Shown here: positions 24,052-37,146 of the stretch, in pieces
How the letters are laid out: each line of letters starts with the position of its first letter
Numbering within the stretch: position 1 is the first letter of the stretch
Source: Paulownia fortunei
Lineage: Eukaryota; Streptophyta; Magnoliopsida; Lamiales; Paulowniaceae
Length of the DNA stretch: 64,000 nt
NCBI GenBank assembly: GCA_019321725.1
Contig: CM033120.1
Location: forward strand, 1,178,001-1,242,000
Direction of reading: 5' to 3'
The notes under the pieces: model-generated
Seen by the model: only the letters and a program-made list of their open reading frames with translations
The model's database searches: none
What the model was told of the DNA's origin: nothing
Made by a program: the position numbers and the translations under genes

Positions 24052-27000
24052 CATGGCTGAAAATGAAAGTGTCCAGGATGAAAATGAGAATCAACAGATG
24101 CATACCATGCGTTATTACTTGCAACCTCCTCAAAATTTTTCTCCTTCTTGTTTCATTTTTCCTCTAAATACAAATAACTTTCGATTCAAGTCAGGTATGA
24201 TCCCTTTACTTCCTAATTTCCATGGTTTAGACTCTGAAAGCCCTTACTTGTATTTAAAAGAATTTAATGAAGTATGTGCCATTTTTTATGATCAAACTTG
24301 CACAAATGAGATTATTAAGCTCAAATTATTTTCTTTTTCTTTAAAAGATAAAGCAAAAAATTGGCTTAATTCTTTAAAACCTAGGTTAATTGGTACTTGA
24401 CAAGAAATATAAGCTGAATTTTTGAAAAAATTCTTCCCAACTCATAAAACTAATGCTTTGAAAAGGCAAATTCAAATTTTTTCTCAAAATTCAAATGAAG
24501 CTTTCTTTCAATGTTGGGAAAGATTTAAAAATTTATTGAATTCATGCCCACATCATGGTTTTAAAAAATGGCGCTTAATTAGTTTCTTTTATGAAGGTTT
24601 AGCTCCTGAAACAAAATAATTTGTTGAAACAATGTGTAATGGTGAGTTTCTTGATAAAGAACCTGATGAAACCCTAGAATATCTAGATCATTTGGCAAAA
24701 AAACTCTCAATCATGGCATAGTGTTAATTCTTCTAAAGGTTCTATTAGATTTAATCTTGCTAATAGTAATAAAGAAAAATATTACCTTAGCCAAGAAGAT
24801 GATCTAAAAGCTATGCTTGCTAGTTTAACAAGAAAAGTTGAAGCCATGGAACTTAAAAAAGTATAGAAAATCAAATATGTGCAAGAGGAAGAAGTTTGTA
24901 GTAATTGTGAAGTTTTGGGGCACTCCACCAATGAATGTCCAAACATTCCAGTACAAACAAATTTCATGAAACATTCAAAAAACCTTTTCATTCTCCATAT
25001 TCTGAAACTTACAATTCACAATGGAGAAATCATCCCAATTTCAGTTGGCGAGATGATAACCGTGCCCAACCGCTGCATTCACAAAAACTATCAAACTTTC
25101 ATTCTTATCCAGCTCCACATACAAAATCCCTTGAGGAGACTTTGCAAGCATTTATGCATGAACAAACAAACATCAATAATTAGACTTCACAAGCTATCAA
25201 TAAGATCAGAAGCACGCTTTCAACACTGACAGCTTCTTTGTGTACTTATGAAAAATGTAAATTTCCTGTTCAACCTCAACCTAGTCCTTCCACTCAGTGT
25301 CATGTTTCTTCTTCAGGTGAAAATGCAGTCAAGGAGGGTAATTCAGTTACAACTCTTCAGAATGGAAAAGTTATTGACAAGACTATTCATCTCAAGGAGA
25401 AAGTTTCTAATCTACCTCTAGAAATGAAAAATGGAAATAGTCTTAACGACGAAAGTAAGTTTGAAGAAGGCAAGTGTGAAAATGATGAAAAAAAAATATT
25501 TACCTCCAGCACCCTTTCCTCAAAAATTGCAAGTAACTCAGAAATTGAACTCAAATGCTGAAATTTTTGAAATTTTTAAACAAGTCAAGATTAATATTCC
25601 ATTGTTGGATTCAATCAAACAAGTTCCACCTTATGCTAAATTTTTGAAAGATTTGTGTACAATCAAAAGAAAACATTATGTACAAAAGAAGGCATTTTTA
25701 ACTGAAAATATTAGTTCAATCATTCAACAATTCACTCCACCTAAGTACAAAGATCCAAGTTGTCCAACCATTTCATATATCATAGGAAACACTACAATAG
25801 AGCATGCTTTGTTTGATCTTGGTGCTAGTATAAATCTTCTACCTTTCTCAGTTTACAAACAATTAGGTTTGGGAGAACTTAAAATAACTTCTGTTGTACT
25901 CCAACTAGTTGACCGTTCGATTGAAGTTCCAAAGGGAATAGTAGAAGTTGTGTTGGTACAAATTGATAAGTTTTAATTTCCAGTTGATTTCATTATTTTG
26001 GACACATAGCATATTGCACAAACACATACACAAATTCCTATCATTTTGGGTCGTCCTTTTCTTGCAACTTCAAATGCTTTGATCAATTGTAGAAATGGTA
26101 TTTTGAAGTTATCATTTGAAAATATGACTTTGGAACTAAATGTGTTTAATGTTTGTATGCAACCTGCAGAAGATGTCGAAGTACAAGAAGTGGATTTAAT
26201 TGAGGAACTTGTATATGAATACTTTACTACTTCTAACTCTTCAGATTCTTTAGAGACTTGTTTCGAAAGTGAAAGTATTTGTAAAAAGGCACACACTAAT
26301 AATATCTCTGAATTTTTGCAGGTACAAGAAAAATATTTTTGGAAGCCAAGGTTCGAAGAACTTTCATCATCAATAATAAAATCTATTCCATCAAGTATTA
26401 AAGCTCCCGTGGTTGATTTGAAACATTTACCAATTAATTTGAAATACTCTTTCTTGGTGGGAATGATATTTTTTCAGTAATAATTTCTTTCAAACTCGAT
26501 GCATCTTAAGAAGGTAAGTTGATCGAAACTCTGAAAATGTATAACAATATTTTAGGATAGACCATTGCTGATATTAAAGGTATTATTTTTTTTATTTGCA
26601 CACATAACATCTATCTAGAGGAAAATGCTAAACCTTCTAGAGAAACACAACGAAGGCTAAATCCTAATATAAAAGAAGTAGTGAGAAATGAAGTCATTAA
26701 ACTCTTAGATGATGGAATTATTTATCCTATTTCTGATAGCAAATGGGTAAGTCATGCTCAAGTTGTACCTAAGATATCATTTTCCATAAGTTTCATAGAT
26801 CAAATTTTAGAAAGAGTTGCGGGACACGAATTTAATTGCTTTTTAGATGGATATTCTAGATATATTTTGGATACATTCCAACAATGCATGCTTAGTATTT
26901 TTAGTGACATGGTTGAACATTTTCTTGAAGTCTTCATGGATGATTTTTCTGTTTTTGGTAATTCATTTGATGATTGGTTATATAATTTAGAAAATATTTT

Positions 27001-27167
27001 GATCAGGTGTGAAGAAAAGAACCTTGTGTTCAATTGGGACAAATGTCATTTCATGGTAACAACTGATATTGTTCTTGGACACATTATTTCATCAGAAGGT
27101 ATTGAGGTTGATAAATCTAAAATTGAGTTAATTGCCAATTTGCCAACACCAAAGACTGTAAATTAGG
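24052..27167 (+). pseudogene. Athila-like gag-pol, upstream part (gag, protease, start of reverse transcriptase), broken
   Basis: Gag has the lineage pattern LPNFHGLDSESPYLYLKEFN, LKLFSFSLKDKAKNWLNSL, a FLKKFFPTHKTNALKRQIQ block and NSCPHHGFKKW, interrupted by stops near 24399 and 24618. A CXXC...HXXXXC-type segment (CSNCEVLGHSTNEC) follows at about 24897. The protease region (from about 25730) contains DLGASINLLPFSVYKQLG where an active enzyme has D(T/S)GA-like sequence; DLGAS is usual in this lineage. Reverse transcriptase is collapsed by internal deletions: only the start (VVRNEVIKLLDDGIIYPISD) and the catalytic block FMDDFSVFGNSF with its downstream part remain. The frame is then cut by the nested element after PTPKTVN. 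Confidence 0.85.
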
Positions 27168-27303
27168 TGTAACACCCCCAATACTACACACACATATATA
27201 TTTATAGATATAATAATTTTGACATGATAAATCCTGTGTGCATGTACAATTTTATTTTCTGTAACAGCATAATAAATAATAAACTATTTTTCTCACTCAC
27301 AAA

Positions 27304-27348
<45 letters not shown>

Positions 27349-29215
27349 GCAGAGGACCCATAACAATCATAACATTTACATATCCATGTACAGAAAAGTT
27401 TTAAAAGTAACACACAGTACAAATTCCAAAACCTAATATAATAAACATCAAAATCAAATAAGTTAACAACCAGCCCGACAGGTCGTCATTCATGTACACT
27501 GATCCTCAGAATCTGTAGGAGCTCCAACCGCTCGCTCAGTAAGTCCATGGCTTCAAGTATCATTAAACTCACCTACAATGCATGAACTACGTGAGCTAAT
27601 GCTCAGTAAATGAAAATCATGCATGCTGAAGGGGATAATCCAACACAAATGCAATACATTTCTATGAGATTATGACAAGAATGCGAACTTATGCATCAAA
27701 ATTATTTTATTTAAAATTATTTTCCATCATTGGGCCCTTGGCCCACCTACTATGTACTGGATAGAGCTCTCGACAATATCAATAATCACATGGCCATAAA
27801 CAGATCGACACAGTCCGGGGGCTATCTCTTGGGATCACCAAAGGTCCACCCCCTGTCTTCCCCTATGACCCTCCAGAAGTATTTCCACCGACGACGTCAA
27901 TAAGGGCACAGTCAAGTGGTCCACTCTCTCGTGACCACCAGAGGCACACCCCCTATCAACCTCTATGATCCTCCGAAAAGTAATACTCGCGGCGCCTCAA
28001 ATATCATATAAATAAGCCACACATGGGCCTCAATACACTAGTAGTGGCCAACCAAAATATTTTCTTTCTGAAAATAATGTTATGCATGCAAAACCTCAAC
28101 TGCGAGCACGTATTATGCATGCACATGTAAATGTTGATAAATGGCATGTTCAATGACACAGTGAATCACATGTTCTGTCATCCAAACAATGTATGCACTA
28201 TAAGATATTTATAATATTCATCAAGACACAATGATCACATTTAATATAAATAAGCCAAGAAATACTATGCCCATGCATTGTAGTTGCAAATGGATTTTCA
28301 CTTACCTTCCACCATTAATATCCTATTGAAGGTCAACAAGATTTTCCTCCCTAGTCTTACATATAAGGCGGCCTGTAAAAGTATAACGTATTAATTTTCA
28401 TTCTTAATCAATAAGTTTCTATATCAAATTTCATAAGGGATCTTAAATCTTAAATTTAATTAAGTAACAATCAAACCTTAAAATTTTTATATTTCACCAT
28501 AATCAGAACCTTTTAAATACTTTAATTTCTCATCTTAAATTTATTCTAATATTATTTAATTGATATGTTATAATCCTGTAATCAATCCCTCAATTTAATT
28601 AACTCCGTCATCCAATTAATACAAGATAATAAAATCGAATATTCGTAACTAATTTCAAATTAAATGTGTATATTAGTTATTATTTCACAGGTAGATAACT
28701 AATTAACTTGAATCAAAAACTTTCTTTCAAATTAGAAATAAACGACATAAACATATATTTTTATCCGTACAAAAATAAGAAGGGACTTACCTAAAATTTT
28801 CTCAAATTTCTACGATGGAAGTTTGTTCGCGCTATTTCTTCTTCCGCCCTTTTTTTTTCTTCTCTTTTCCTTTCCTTTTCTGTAGCCGTGTGTTGTGTGG
28901 TGTGTTTTAAAATAACTTTGTTAAGAAAACATAATGTAATATATGATATATATACTTATCCTTAACATTAGTATTAAAGAAATTTAATATAATATATTAT
29001 ATATATACTTAACCTTAATATTAGTATTAAAGTAATCTAATACAATATATTATATATATGCTTATCCTTATCATATATACATATAATATAATATACACTA
29101 CATATGCTTATCCTCATCATATATATATGTATACACTACACGTGTAATCATATATATATATATATATATATTATTACACACCATATACTTATATAGATAT
29201 ATATTATATTATATT

Positions 29216-29247
<32 letters not shown>

Positions 29248-29762
29248 ACACACCATATACTTATATAGATATATATTATATTTATATTTATATATATATA
29301 TATATTTATATAATCAATACAAAATATTATTTATTTATTTTTATATAAATTTATTTATAAGCCCCTAAATTTATTTTATATTAAAAAATACACCCTCTTA
29401 ATTAATATGATAATGTCCTTATTTTTTTATTATTATTATTACTATCATTATTTTCTCCCTAATTAATTTATTTGCATAGTTTATCCTACACCGATAAACA
29501 CAACGATGCCACCTTTCACTTACGTGTATCATAATATTATCTGATAATTAACACCTAAAATCTAATCTTAGTACCAAATCAACCAATTAGGTTAAAGAAT
29601 CTAGAAACTAATATCCATGACAACTTCAAAAGTTTAATTATTAGAATGCCGTATAAAATATAATGCATTATGAAATATCAATTAAAATGCAATGACACAT
29701 ACGTAGCATAAAATGCATGAACTATATTGGGCAGGTGAGTAGTATGAGGCTCGGGTATTACA
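27168..29762 (-). repeat. 3' LTR of the chromodomain element, 2.6 kb
   Basis: On the minus strand it starts tgtaatacccgagcctc directly after the purine tract of the element and ends ggtgttaca. The 919 bases nearest its minus-strand start match the right-hand LTR remnant (33311-34229). Long tat/ata tracts lie at 28935-29320. It is related, though diverged, to the solo LTR at 56570-59446. Confidence 0.85.
27307..27345 (+). repeat. (AT)n microsatellite
   Basis: About 19 uninterrupted AT dinucleotides inside the LTR, prone to length variation. Confidence 0.9.
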
Positions 29763-29799
29763 TCCTTCCCTCATGAAAATTTCGTCCTTGAAATTTTGC

Positions 29800-32700
29800 T
29801 TACCGAAAAAGCTCTAGGTATTTGGCTCTCATTTCATCTTCTTTTTCCCATGTAGTCTCTTCCGTTGACTAGTCTCTCCACAGTACCTTGACTAATGGGA
29901 TTTTCTTATTTCTAAGTTGCTTTATCTCCCATAATAGAATCTCGACAAGTTTTTCCTCGTAACTCAAATCTGATCTAAATTCTATTGGTTCGTTTCGTAG
30001 AATGTGGGATGGATTCGCAACATACTTCCTCAACATGGATACGTGGAATACATTGTGTACTTGAGACATTGATGTAGGCAGATCAAGTTTGTAAGCAACA
30101 TCACATATTCTCTCGCTAATAGGAAATGGACCAATATATCTGGGACTCAACTTTCCTTTCTTCCCAAACCGCATAATACCTTTCATTGGTGCTACCTTGA
30201 GAAACACTTGATCTCCTATGGCAAACTCTAGCATCCTCCTTCTTTGGTCTGCATAACTTTTCTATCGACTCTGAGCAGTTTCCAATCTTTTTTGGATTTG
30301 TAACACAGCCTTTGTCATTTCCCAAATCATGTCCGGCCCTAAAAGTTTCTTTTCACCTACTTCATTCCAGTGAACTGGAGATCTGCATTTCCTGCCATAC
30401 AGTGCTTCATAAGGAGTCATCCCAATTGTAGCCTGATAACTATTGTTATATGAGAATTCTACCAGAGGTAGATACTTGCTCCACTGTCCTTGGAAATCCA
30501 ATACGCAGGCTCTAAGCATATCTTCTAAGGTTTGTATTGTTCGTTCAAATTGCCCATCAGTATGAGGATGATATGCAGTACTGAAAGATAGTTGCGTTCC
30601 CAATACCCTCTGTAGACTTCTCCAAAAGGTAGATAGAAATCTCGAGTCCCTGTCAGAAGTAATGAATAGCGGTACACCATGGAGTCTAACCACTTCCTGT
30701 ATATATATTTGTGCATATCGATCTATGAAATAGGTTGAACAAATGGGAAGGAAATGAGCTGATTTAGTTAATCTGTCCACAATCACCTAAATAGAATTAT
30801 GACCTTTCATAGTTTTGGGTAAACTCGCCACAAAGTCCAATGTGATTCTTTCCCATTTCCATTCTGGAATAAGTAGAGGTTGCAAAGTTCCCGCTGATTT
30901 TTGATGTTCTGCTTTTATCTGCTGACATATCAAACATTGGTCCACATACTGTGCAATATCTCTTTTCATACCTGGCTACCAGTAATGCATTTTCAAGTCT
31001 CTATACATTTTGGTAGCTCCTGGATGTATTGAATAAGGTGTTTAATGTGCCTCTGTAAGAATATCTTTTCTGATGTTATCCACAATGGACACATATAATC
31101 GTTCAGTACTCCATTCACGGATATTTTAAAATTAGACGGTACCCCCAAAATAATATCCTTCTTTACCTTGATAAAATATTCGTCCCCTTGTTGTCCTTGT
31201 TGAATTTTATCAATTAACGTCAGTTGGAGTGTCAAGGCTGCCAACTTTATTTCCATTGCACCCAACTGTACAATCTCCACATTCATTTTCTGGAATTCAA
31301 TTAACTCTGGTCTCTGAACAGAAAGAGTAGCTGTGGTACCTTGTATTGATTTTCTGCTCAGTGCATCTGCCACCACATTAGCTTTACCCGGATGGTAGTT
31401 GATAACACAGTTATAATCCTTTACCAGCTCCAACCACCTTCGTTGTCGCATATTCAGTTCTTTTTGTGTGAAGAAGTATTTTAAGCTCTTGTGATCTGTA
31501 TAGATTTCACATCGCTCCCCATATAGATAGTGCCTCCATATCTTCAATGCAAATACCACTGCAGCAAGCTCCAAATCATGTGTAGGGTAATTTCTTTCAT
31601 ATTCTTTCAGCTGCCTCGATGCATATGCAATCACTTTCCTATTTTGCATCAGTACACATCCCAAGCCATTCTTCGAGGCATTATTGTAAACTACAAAGCC
31701 TCCAGTACCTGATGGAATTGAAAGGATAGGTGCTGATGTCAACCTCTTCTTCAATTCTTGGAAACTTTGCTCACATGTCTCTGTCCATTTAAATGTTATA
31801 CCCTTTCGTGTTAACTGTGTTAAAGGGGAAGCAATCTTGGAAAATCCTTCTACAAATCTACGGTAGTATCCAGCCAAACCAAGAAAGCTACGTACTTCTG
31901 AAGGATTTGTAGGTTGTGATCAGCTATTAATAGCTTCTACTTTACTTGGATTTACTGATATTCCTGCCCCTGATATGACATGTACCAAGAATACCACTCA
32001 GTCCAATCAGAATTCACATTTATTGAATTTAGCATATAATTGTTTCACCTTTAAAACCTCTAACACCATTTTCAAATGTGTCACGTGCTTTTCCTTTATT
32101 TTGGAGTAAATCAGGATGTCATCGATAAACACAATAACAAATTTATCCAGAAAATCTCTGAATATTCGGGTTATTAGATCTATGAAAGCTGTTGGGGTGT
32201 TAGTTAATCCAAATGGCATCACCAGAAATTCATAATGTCCATACCTCGTGCAAAATGCTGTCTTCGAAATGTCATCTTCTTTTATTTTCAATTGATGGTA
32301 CCCAGATCGTAAATCAATCTTTGAAAATACTGCTGCATCCTGGAGCTGATCGAATAAATCGTCAATTCGAGGTAAAGGGGATTTATTCTTGATTATAACC
32401 CCACAGTGAAAAGCTAGGTCTGATAAAACCTTTTTCCTGTAATTTATGTAATTGTATCTTCAATTCCTTTAACTCAGATGGAGCCATTCTATATGGGGAT
32501 TTTGAGATTGGAGATGTTCCCGACTGCAAGTCAATCACAAACTCTATCTCACGATCGAGTGGTAACCCAGGAAGATCATCTGGAAATACTTCAGGGTATT
32601 CCTAAACCAATGGTACTTCACTAAGTGTAGGATGGTGTTGTTCTTTAATGCTCATAACACTGACTAAATACCCCTCACAACCCGCTTCTAATAAATATTG

Positions 32701-33310
32701 TGCTTTCAGCACTGACATTAGTGGGAATCTGAAGTTCTTCATAACCCCAACAAACATAAAAGGTTCTTCTCCAGGAGGTTGGAATGTTACTGTCTTTTTC
32801 TGGCAATCTATGGTAGCACAATACTTTGATAACCAGTTCATGCCCAAAATTATGTCATAGTCATTTATGGCCAATACAATCAGATCAACATTTAGTTCTC
32901 TATCTTCAATAGGAATGACACAAGCTTTCAAAATCTGATTGGTTTGCTTTGAGTCTCCAGAAGAAATAGTCACATTGTAACTAATTTCTGTTATGTCAGG
33001 TGTCTTACCCAGCCTCTTCACATACTCAGTGGATGCAAATGAATGTGTAGCTCCTGAATCAAATAGTATGAATGCTGGAGTATCATGGATGAAGAGTTTA
33101 CCTGTTACTACCGATGGATTCGCCTCTGCGTCTGCTCTAGTGATGGTAAAAACTCAAGCAGGTACATTTTGTTGCTTTATAGAGTTTGGATTCTTCAAGC
33201 ATGTTCTAGCAATATGACCAACCTTTCCACACACATAACACCTTCTAATATCTGTAGGGCAGTTTCCCACATGTTGACCACCGCATCTAGGGCACACAGA
33301 TCTATAGGGA
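29800..33310 (-). pseudogene. chromodomain gypsy pol (zinc knuckle to chromodomain), broken
   Basis: Reading leftwards: the zinc knuckle (CYVCGKVGHIARTC), the protease with ILFDSGATHSF (near 33060), and reverse transcriptase with [10 protein letters not shown] at about 32115. RNase H follows with [20 protein letters not shown] and [10 protein letters not shown]. Integrase has the CLIC finger part, catalytic Asp residues in ITLDFVASLP and ITSDRDSRF, and the catalytic Glu in the ERTIQTLEDML block. The end shows VHNVFHVSMLRKYV and a chromodomain-like tail (IPLVKVLWRD-stop-...EETTWEKEDEM), the feature that directs such elements to heterochromatin. Stops and frame changes occur near 32600, 32290, 31880, 30980, 30785, 30262 and 29868. 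Amino-terminal gag is deleted. Confidence 0.9.
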
Positions 33311-33638
33311 AGTTTGTTTGCGCTATTTCTTCTTTCGCCCCTTTTTTTTTCTTCTTTTTTCCTTTTCTTTTCTGTAGCCGTGTGTTTGTGTGGTGTGTTT
33401 TAAAATATCTTTGTTAAGAAAACATAATGTAATATATGATATATATACTTATCCTTAACATTAGTATTAAAAAAATTTAATATATTATATTATATATATA
33501 CTTAACCTTAATATTAGTATTAAAGTAATCTAATAAATATATTATATATATGCTTATCCTTATCATATATACATGTAATATAATATACACTACATATGCT
33601 TATCCTCATCATATATATATGTATACACTACACGTGTA

Positions 33639-33669
<31 letters not shown>

Positions 33670-33873
33670 TACACACCATATACTTATATAGATATATATT
33701 ATATTTATATTTATATTTATATTTATATTTGTATTTATATTTATATATTTTTGTATATAATCAATACAAAATATTATTTATTTATTTTTATATATATTTA
33801 TTTATAAGCCCCTAAATTTATTTTATATTAAAAAATACACCCTCTTAATTAATATGATAATGTCCTTATTTTC

Positions 33874-33918
<45 letters not shown>

Positions 33919-34229
33919 TTTCTCCCTAATTAATTTATTTGCATAGTTTATCCTACACCGATAAACACAACGATGCCACCTTTCACTTACGTGTATCATA
34001 ATATTATCTAATAATTGACACCTAAATTCTAATCTTAGTACCAACTCAACCAATTAGGTTAAAGAATCTGGAAACTAACATCCGTGACAACTTGAAAAGT
34101 TTAATTATTAAAATGCCATATAAAATATATTGCATTATGAAATATCAATTAAAATGCAATGACACATATGTGGCATAAAATGCATGAACTATATTGGTCA
34201 GGTGAGTAATGTGAGGCTCGGGTGTTACA
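33311..34229 (-). repeat. truncated 5' LTR of the chromodomain element
   Basis: The outer 919 bases match the left LTR almost throughout (for example ttaagaaaacataatgtaat and aagcccctaaatttatttta). At 33310/33311 the match ends abruptly against gag zinc-knuckle sequence, so about 1.7 kb of LTR, the primer site and the gag start were lost in one event. A (TTA)n tract is longer here than in the other copy. Confidence 0.85.
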
Positions 34230-36123
34230 TGAGGTTAGATCATTTTTAGGATATGCTGGTTTTTATAGAAGATTTATCAAAGATTTTAGTATAATATCTA
34301 AACCTTTTGTGTAATCTTCTAACAAAAAACACTATTTTTGAATGGACTGAAAATTGTGAAAATGCTTTTGTTAAGCTTAAAAGCATGCTTACATCTGCTC
34401 CAATCATGCAGCCTCCAGATTGGACTTTACCTTTTGAAATAATGTGTGATGCTAGTGATTATGTTGTTGGAGCTGTCTTGGGACAAAGAAAAGATAAGAA
34501 TCCATACAAGTAAAACTTTAAATGGTGCTTAATTGAATTATACAACAACTAAAAAAGAATTACTTGTTGTAGTTTTTGCATTGTACAAATTTCGATCTTA
34601 TCTTGTTGGCTCATCAGTTGTTGTTTTCAGTGATCATGCAACTTTGAAATATCTTTTGTCAAAAAAAGATGCTAAACCAAGACTGATTAGGTGGATTCTT
34701 TTACTCCAGGAATTTAATATTACTATTCGAGATAAAAAGAGAGTAGAGAATGTAGTGGCTGATCATTTGTCGAGACTTGTTTGTGATGACTCGTTTCAAA
34801 CTACGCCTATTAATGACATTTTCCCTGATGAACAACTATTTAATATTTCTATTTTACCTTGGTTTGCTGACATTATTAATTTTCTTGTGACAGGAAAGAT
34901 GTCATCGCATTGGAACTCTCAAGACAAAAAAAAGTGTTTGACTGAGGTTAAAATTTTTTATTAGGATGATTCATACCTATTCAAATATTGTCCGGATCAA
35001 ATCTTTTGAAGATGTGTGCCTGACAATGAGATAGGTAATATTGTCAAATTTTGTCATTCAGAAGCATGTGGTGGTTATTTTTCTGTAAAGAAAACTACTG
35101 CAAGAATCTTGTAATGTGGATTTTATTGGCTAACTCTTTTCAAAGACACTTACACTTTCTGCAAAAGTTGTGAAAATTGTCAAAAGTTAGGGCCTCTTTC
35201 AAAGAGAAATATGATGCCCCTACACCCTATCCTAGTGATTGAAATTTTTGACTGTTGGGGATCGATTTTTTAAGGCCATTTCCATTATCATTTGGTTTTC
35301 TTTACATATAGGTTGCCATAGATTATGTTTCAAAATGGATCGAAGCAATTCCTTGTTGAAAAAATGATCACAAAATAGTGATAAAATTTTTGAAAGAAAA
35401 TATTTTAAATCGATTTGGAATTCCTAGATTTATTATCAATGATGGGGGAAAATATTTTTGTAACAAAGTTTTTGAAACTTTAATGAGGAAATATGAAATC
35501 ATACATGAAGTTGCAACCCTTTATCACCCTCAGACAAATGGACAAGTTGAACTTACAAATAGGGAGATAATTTTTTTTTTTTGGAGAAAATAGTTAACCC
35601 AAACTGTAAAGATTGGTCATATAGAACTGCTTTCATAAACATCATTAGGCATGTCTCCTTATAGGATAGTTTATGAAAAACCTTGTCATTTCCCTATTGA
35701 ACTTGAACATAAAACTTATTGGGCAATCATAATGTTTAACTTCAACTTTGATGAAGCTTCAAAATTGCGCAAATTACAAATCAATGAACTTCAAGAACTG
35801 AGAAATGATGCATATGAGAATTCTAAAATTTATAAAGCAAGAATCAAATATTTTCATGATAATAAAATTTCAAGAAAAATATTTGAGGTTGGTCAAAAGG
35901 TTTTGCTTTATAATTCTCGATTGCATTTGTTTCCTGGAAAATTGAGATCAAGGTGGAGTGGTCCTTTTGTTGTAAAAAAATGTATATCCTTATGGGGCGA
36001 TAGACATTGAGAATCCTAGAAATGGTAACATATTCAAAGTAAATAGACAAAGAGTTAAACCATTTCTAGAAAATCAATTTTCACAAGAGAATTTTTTTTT
36101 TCTTTCTAACCCTTGTTATGATT
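34230..36123 (+). pseudogene. Athila-like pol, downstream part (RNase H and integrase), broken
   Basis: Continues the interrupted gene: EVRSFLGYAGFYRRFIKDFS, then RNase H with [78 protein letters not shown] and [10 protein letters not shown]. The integrase zinc part (HSEACGGYFS...CKSCENCQKLGP) is seen at about 35055-35200 and the core at 35378-35593 ([20 protein letters not shown], then [11 protein letters not shown]). The end carries the GPFVVKK and [10 protein letters not shown] blocks close to the usual pol end. Stops occur about every 200-400 bases. Confidence 0.88.
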
Positions 36124-36231
36124 AGTGTTGTATATACTCATTTTCTTTGACATTATTTTTTTTTTGAAAGTTTTCTTTCTTTTATTTTTTTTCTTTTTCC
36201 GGTTAAGTGGCGGATAACGGTACTCTGTGGC

Positions 36232-36238
36232 TATAAAA
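36232..36238 (+). promoter_or_regulatory. internal TATA-like box upstream of the extra ORFs
   Basis: The heptamer tataaaa in a comparatively GC-containing surround (tctgtggctataaaagtccg) sits 93 bases before the ATG of the next ORF and after the end of pol. A pyrimidine-rich stretch with ctttgcttttctcattctc leads to the ATG, as in plant leaders. This layout suggests a separate promoter; transcription is not shown by sequence. Confidence 0.4.
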
Positions 36239-36324
36239 GTCCGACTTGTCAGTTTCCCAAAAAACTAAAATCTTTGTACAAATTTTCTTTGCTTTTCTCA
36301 TTCTCTTTTCTTGTTCTTTTCAAA

Positions 36325-36993
36325 ATGGGTGACATTTTTCTAACTCTCAAGAAGCGATTTCCTTTTCTTCCTAAAAATGTAATTTTGAAAATTTATAAAA
36401 TCAGGATTGAAAGATTGAGGATGCTTATGCACAAGGGCATCCCGGAGGATATACGATGGATAATTGAAGCAAAGGTAAGAGCAGGTGAGTTTTCATATGA
36501 GTTTCCAGATTTGCTTACTAGATATGAGTTTTTATAATTGAAGCAAAGGTCTGGCTTTGGCAAAAGTACATATTCAAAAAAACGAAGGACAAAAAAAATG
36601 AAAGTTTGTCACAATTGTGCTAGATGGACTTGCAACAAAAAGTGTCGTTCTTTAGGAACGGTCCCTAAAAATCGAGAAGATAAACATAAATTCATTATGG
36701 ATTGACTGAGTAAGGAGTCTTTAGATCACATTATATTGCCTCTTGAGACGCATTCATGTGGATTGGTACAACGTACAATTCTTGATTTATGGGATCGTTT
36801 TCGAAATGAATGTGAGCTTTATAGTATTGGAAATCTGACATTAAAAGACCTATTTGCCAATTTATAAGAAAACTAGATGGGAAGCATATCCTCGACCTAT
36901 AGAGGTCATTTAAGCCGTTACTAGACGTAAAATTAAAGGAAGATGTGAGCCACAATCACAACTATATGTACATTCACGTGTAAGTAACTAATT
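36325..36993 (+). pseudogene. unknown basic, Cys-rich ORF of the Athila-like element
   Basis: One frame from MGDIFLTLKKRFPFLPKNVI runs, past stops at 36535 and 36706, to about 36864 and then with one frame change to 36993, roughly 220 codons. The N-terminal third looks helical (LRMLMHKGIPEDIRWIIEAK). The middle is very basic (KSTYSKKRRTKK, a possible nuclear localisation signal) and is followed at once by CHNCARWTCNKKC, a CX2CX4CX3C cluster that could bind zinc. The last part (ESLDHIILPLETHS...TILDLWDRFRNECE) is not recognised. I know no family for it. It follows the TATA-like box and precedes the LOG-like gene, so the two may form one transcription unit. Lesions show this copy is dead. Confidence 0.55.
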
Positions 36994-37146
36994 TTTAATT
37001 TTTGTGAGTGTCCTTATTTTCAACCTTTTTTACAAAAGAAAAAGATATGCAATAAATGCATTTCCTGTTCACACCTCAATAAATATCACCTGGTACTTAC
37101 TCTATTTTTGCAAAACTTATTTTCAAAAAGAAAAAAAATAAAAAAA

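Larger units (their letters stand above)
27168..34229 (-). mobile_element. nested chromodomain Ty3/gypsy element (Tekay/Del type), internally deleted
   Basis: Inserted into the Athila-like pol between the codons for TVN and EVRSFLGYAGFYRR. The right flank begins tgagg (34230-34234) and the left flank ends ttagg (27163-27167). This fits a 5-bp duplication with one later change, and removing the element restores the frame. Ends are TGTAACACC and GGTGTTACA. The coding sequence is on the minus strand with a C-terminal chromodomain, so the left LTR is the 3' LTR. The 5' LTR is only partly present and primer site and most of gag are gone. Confidence 0.88.
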
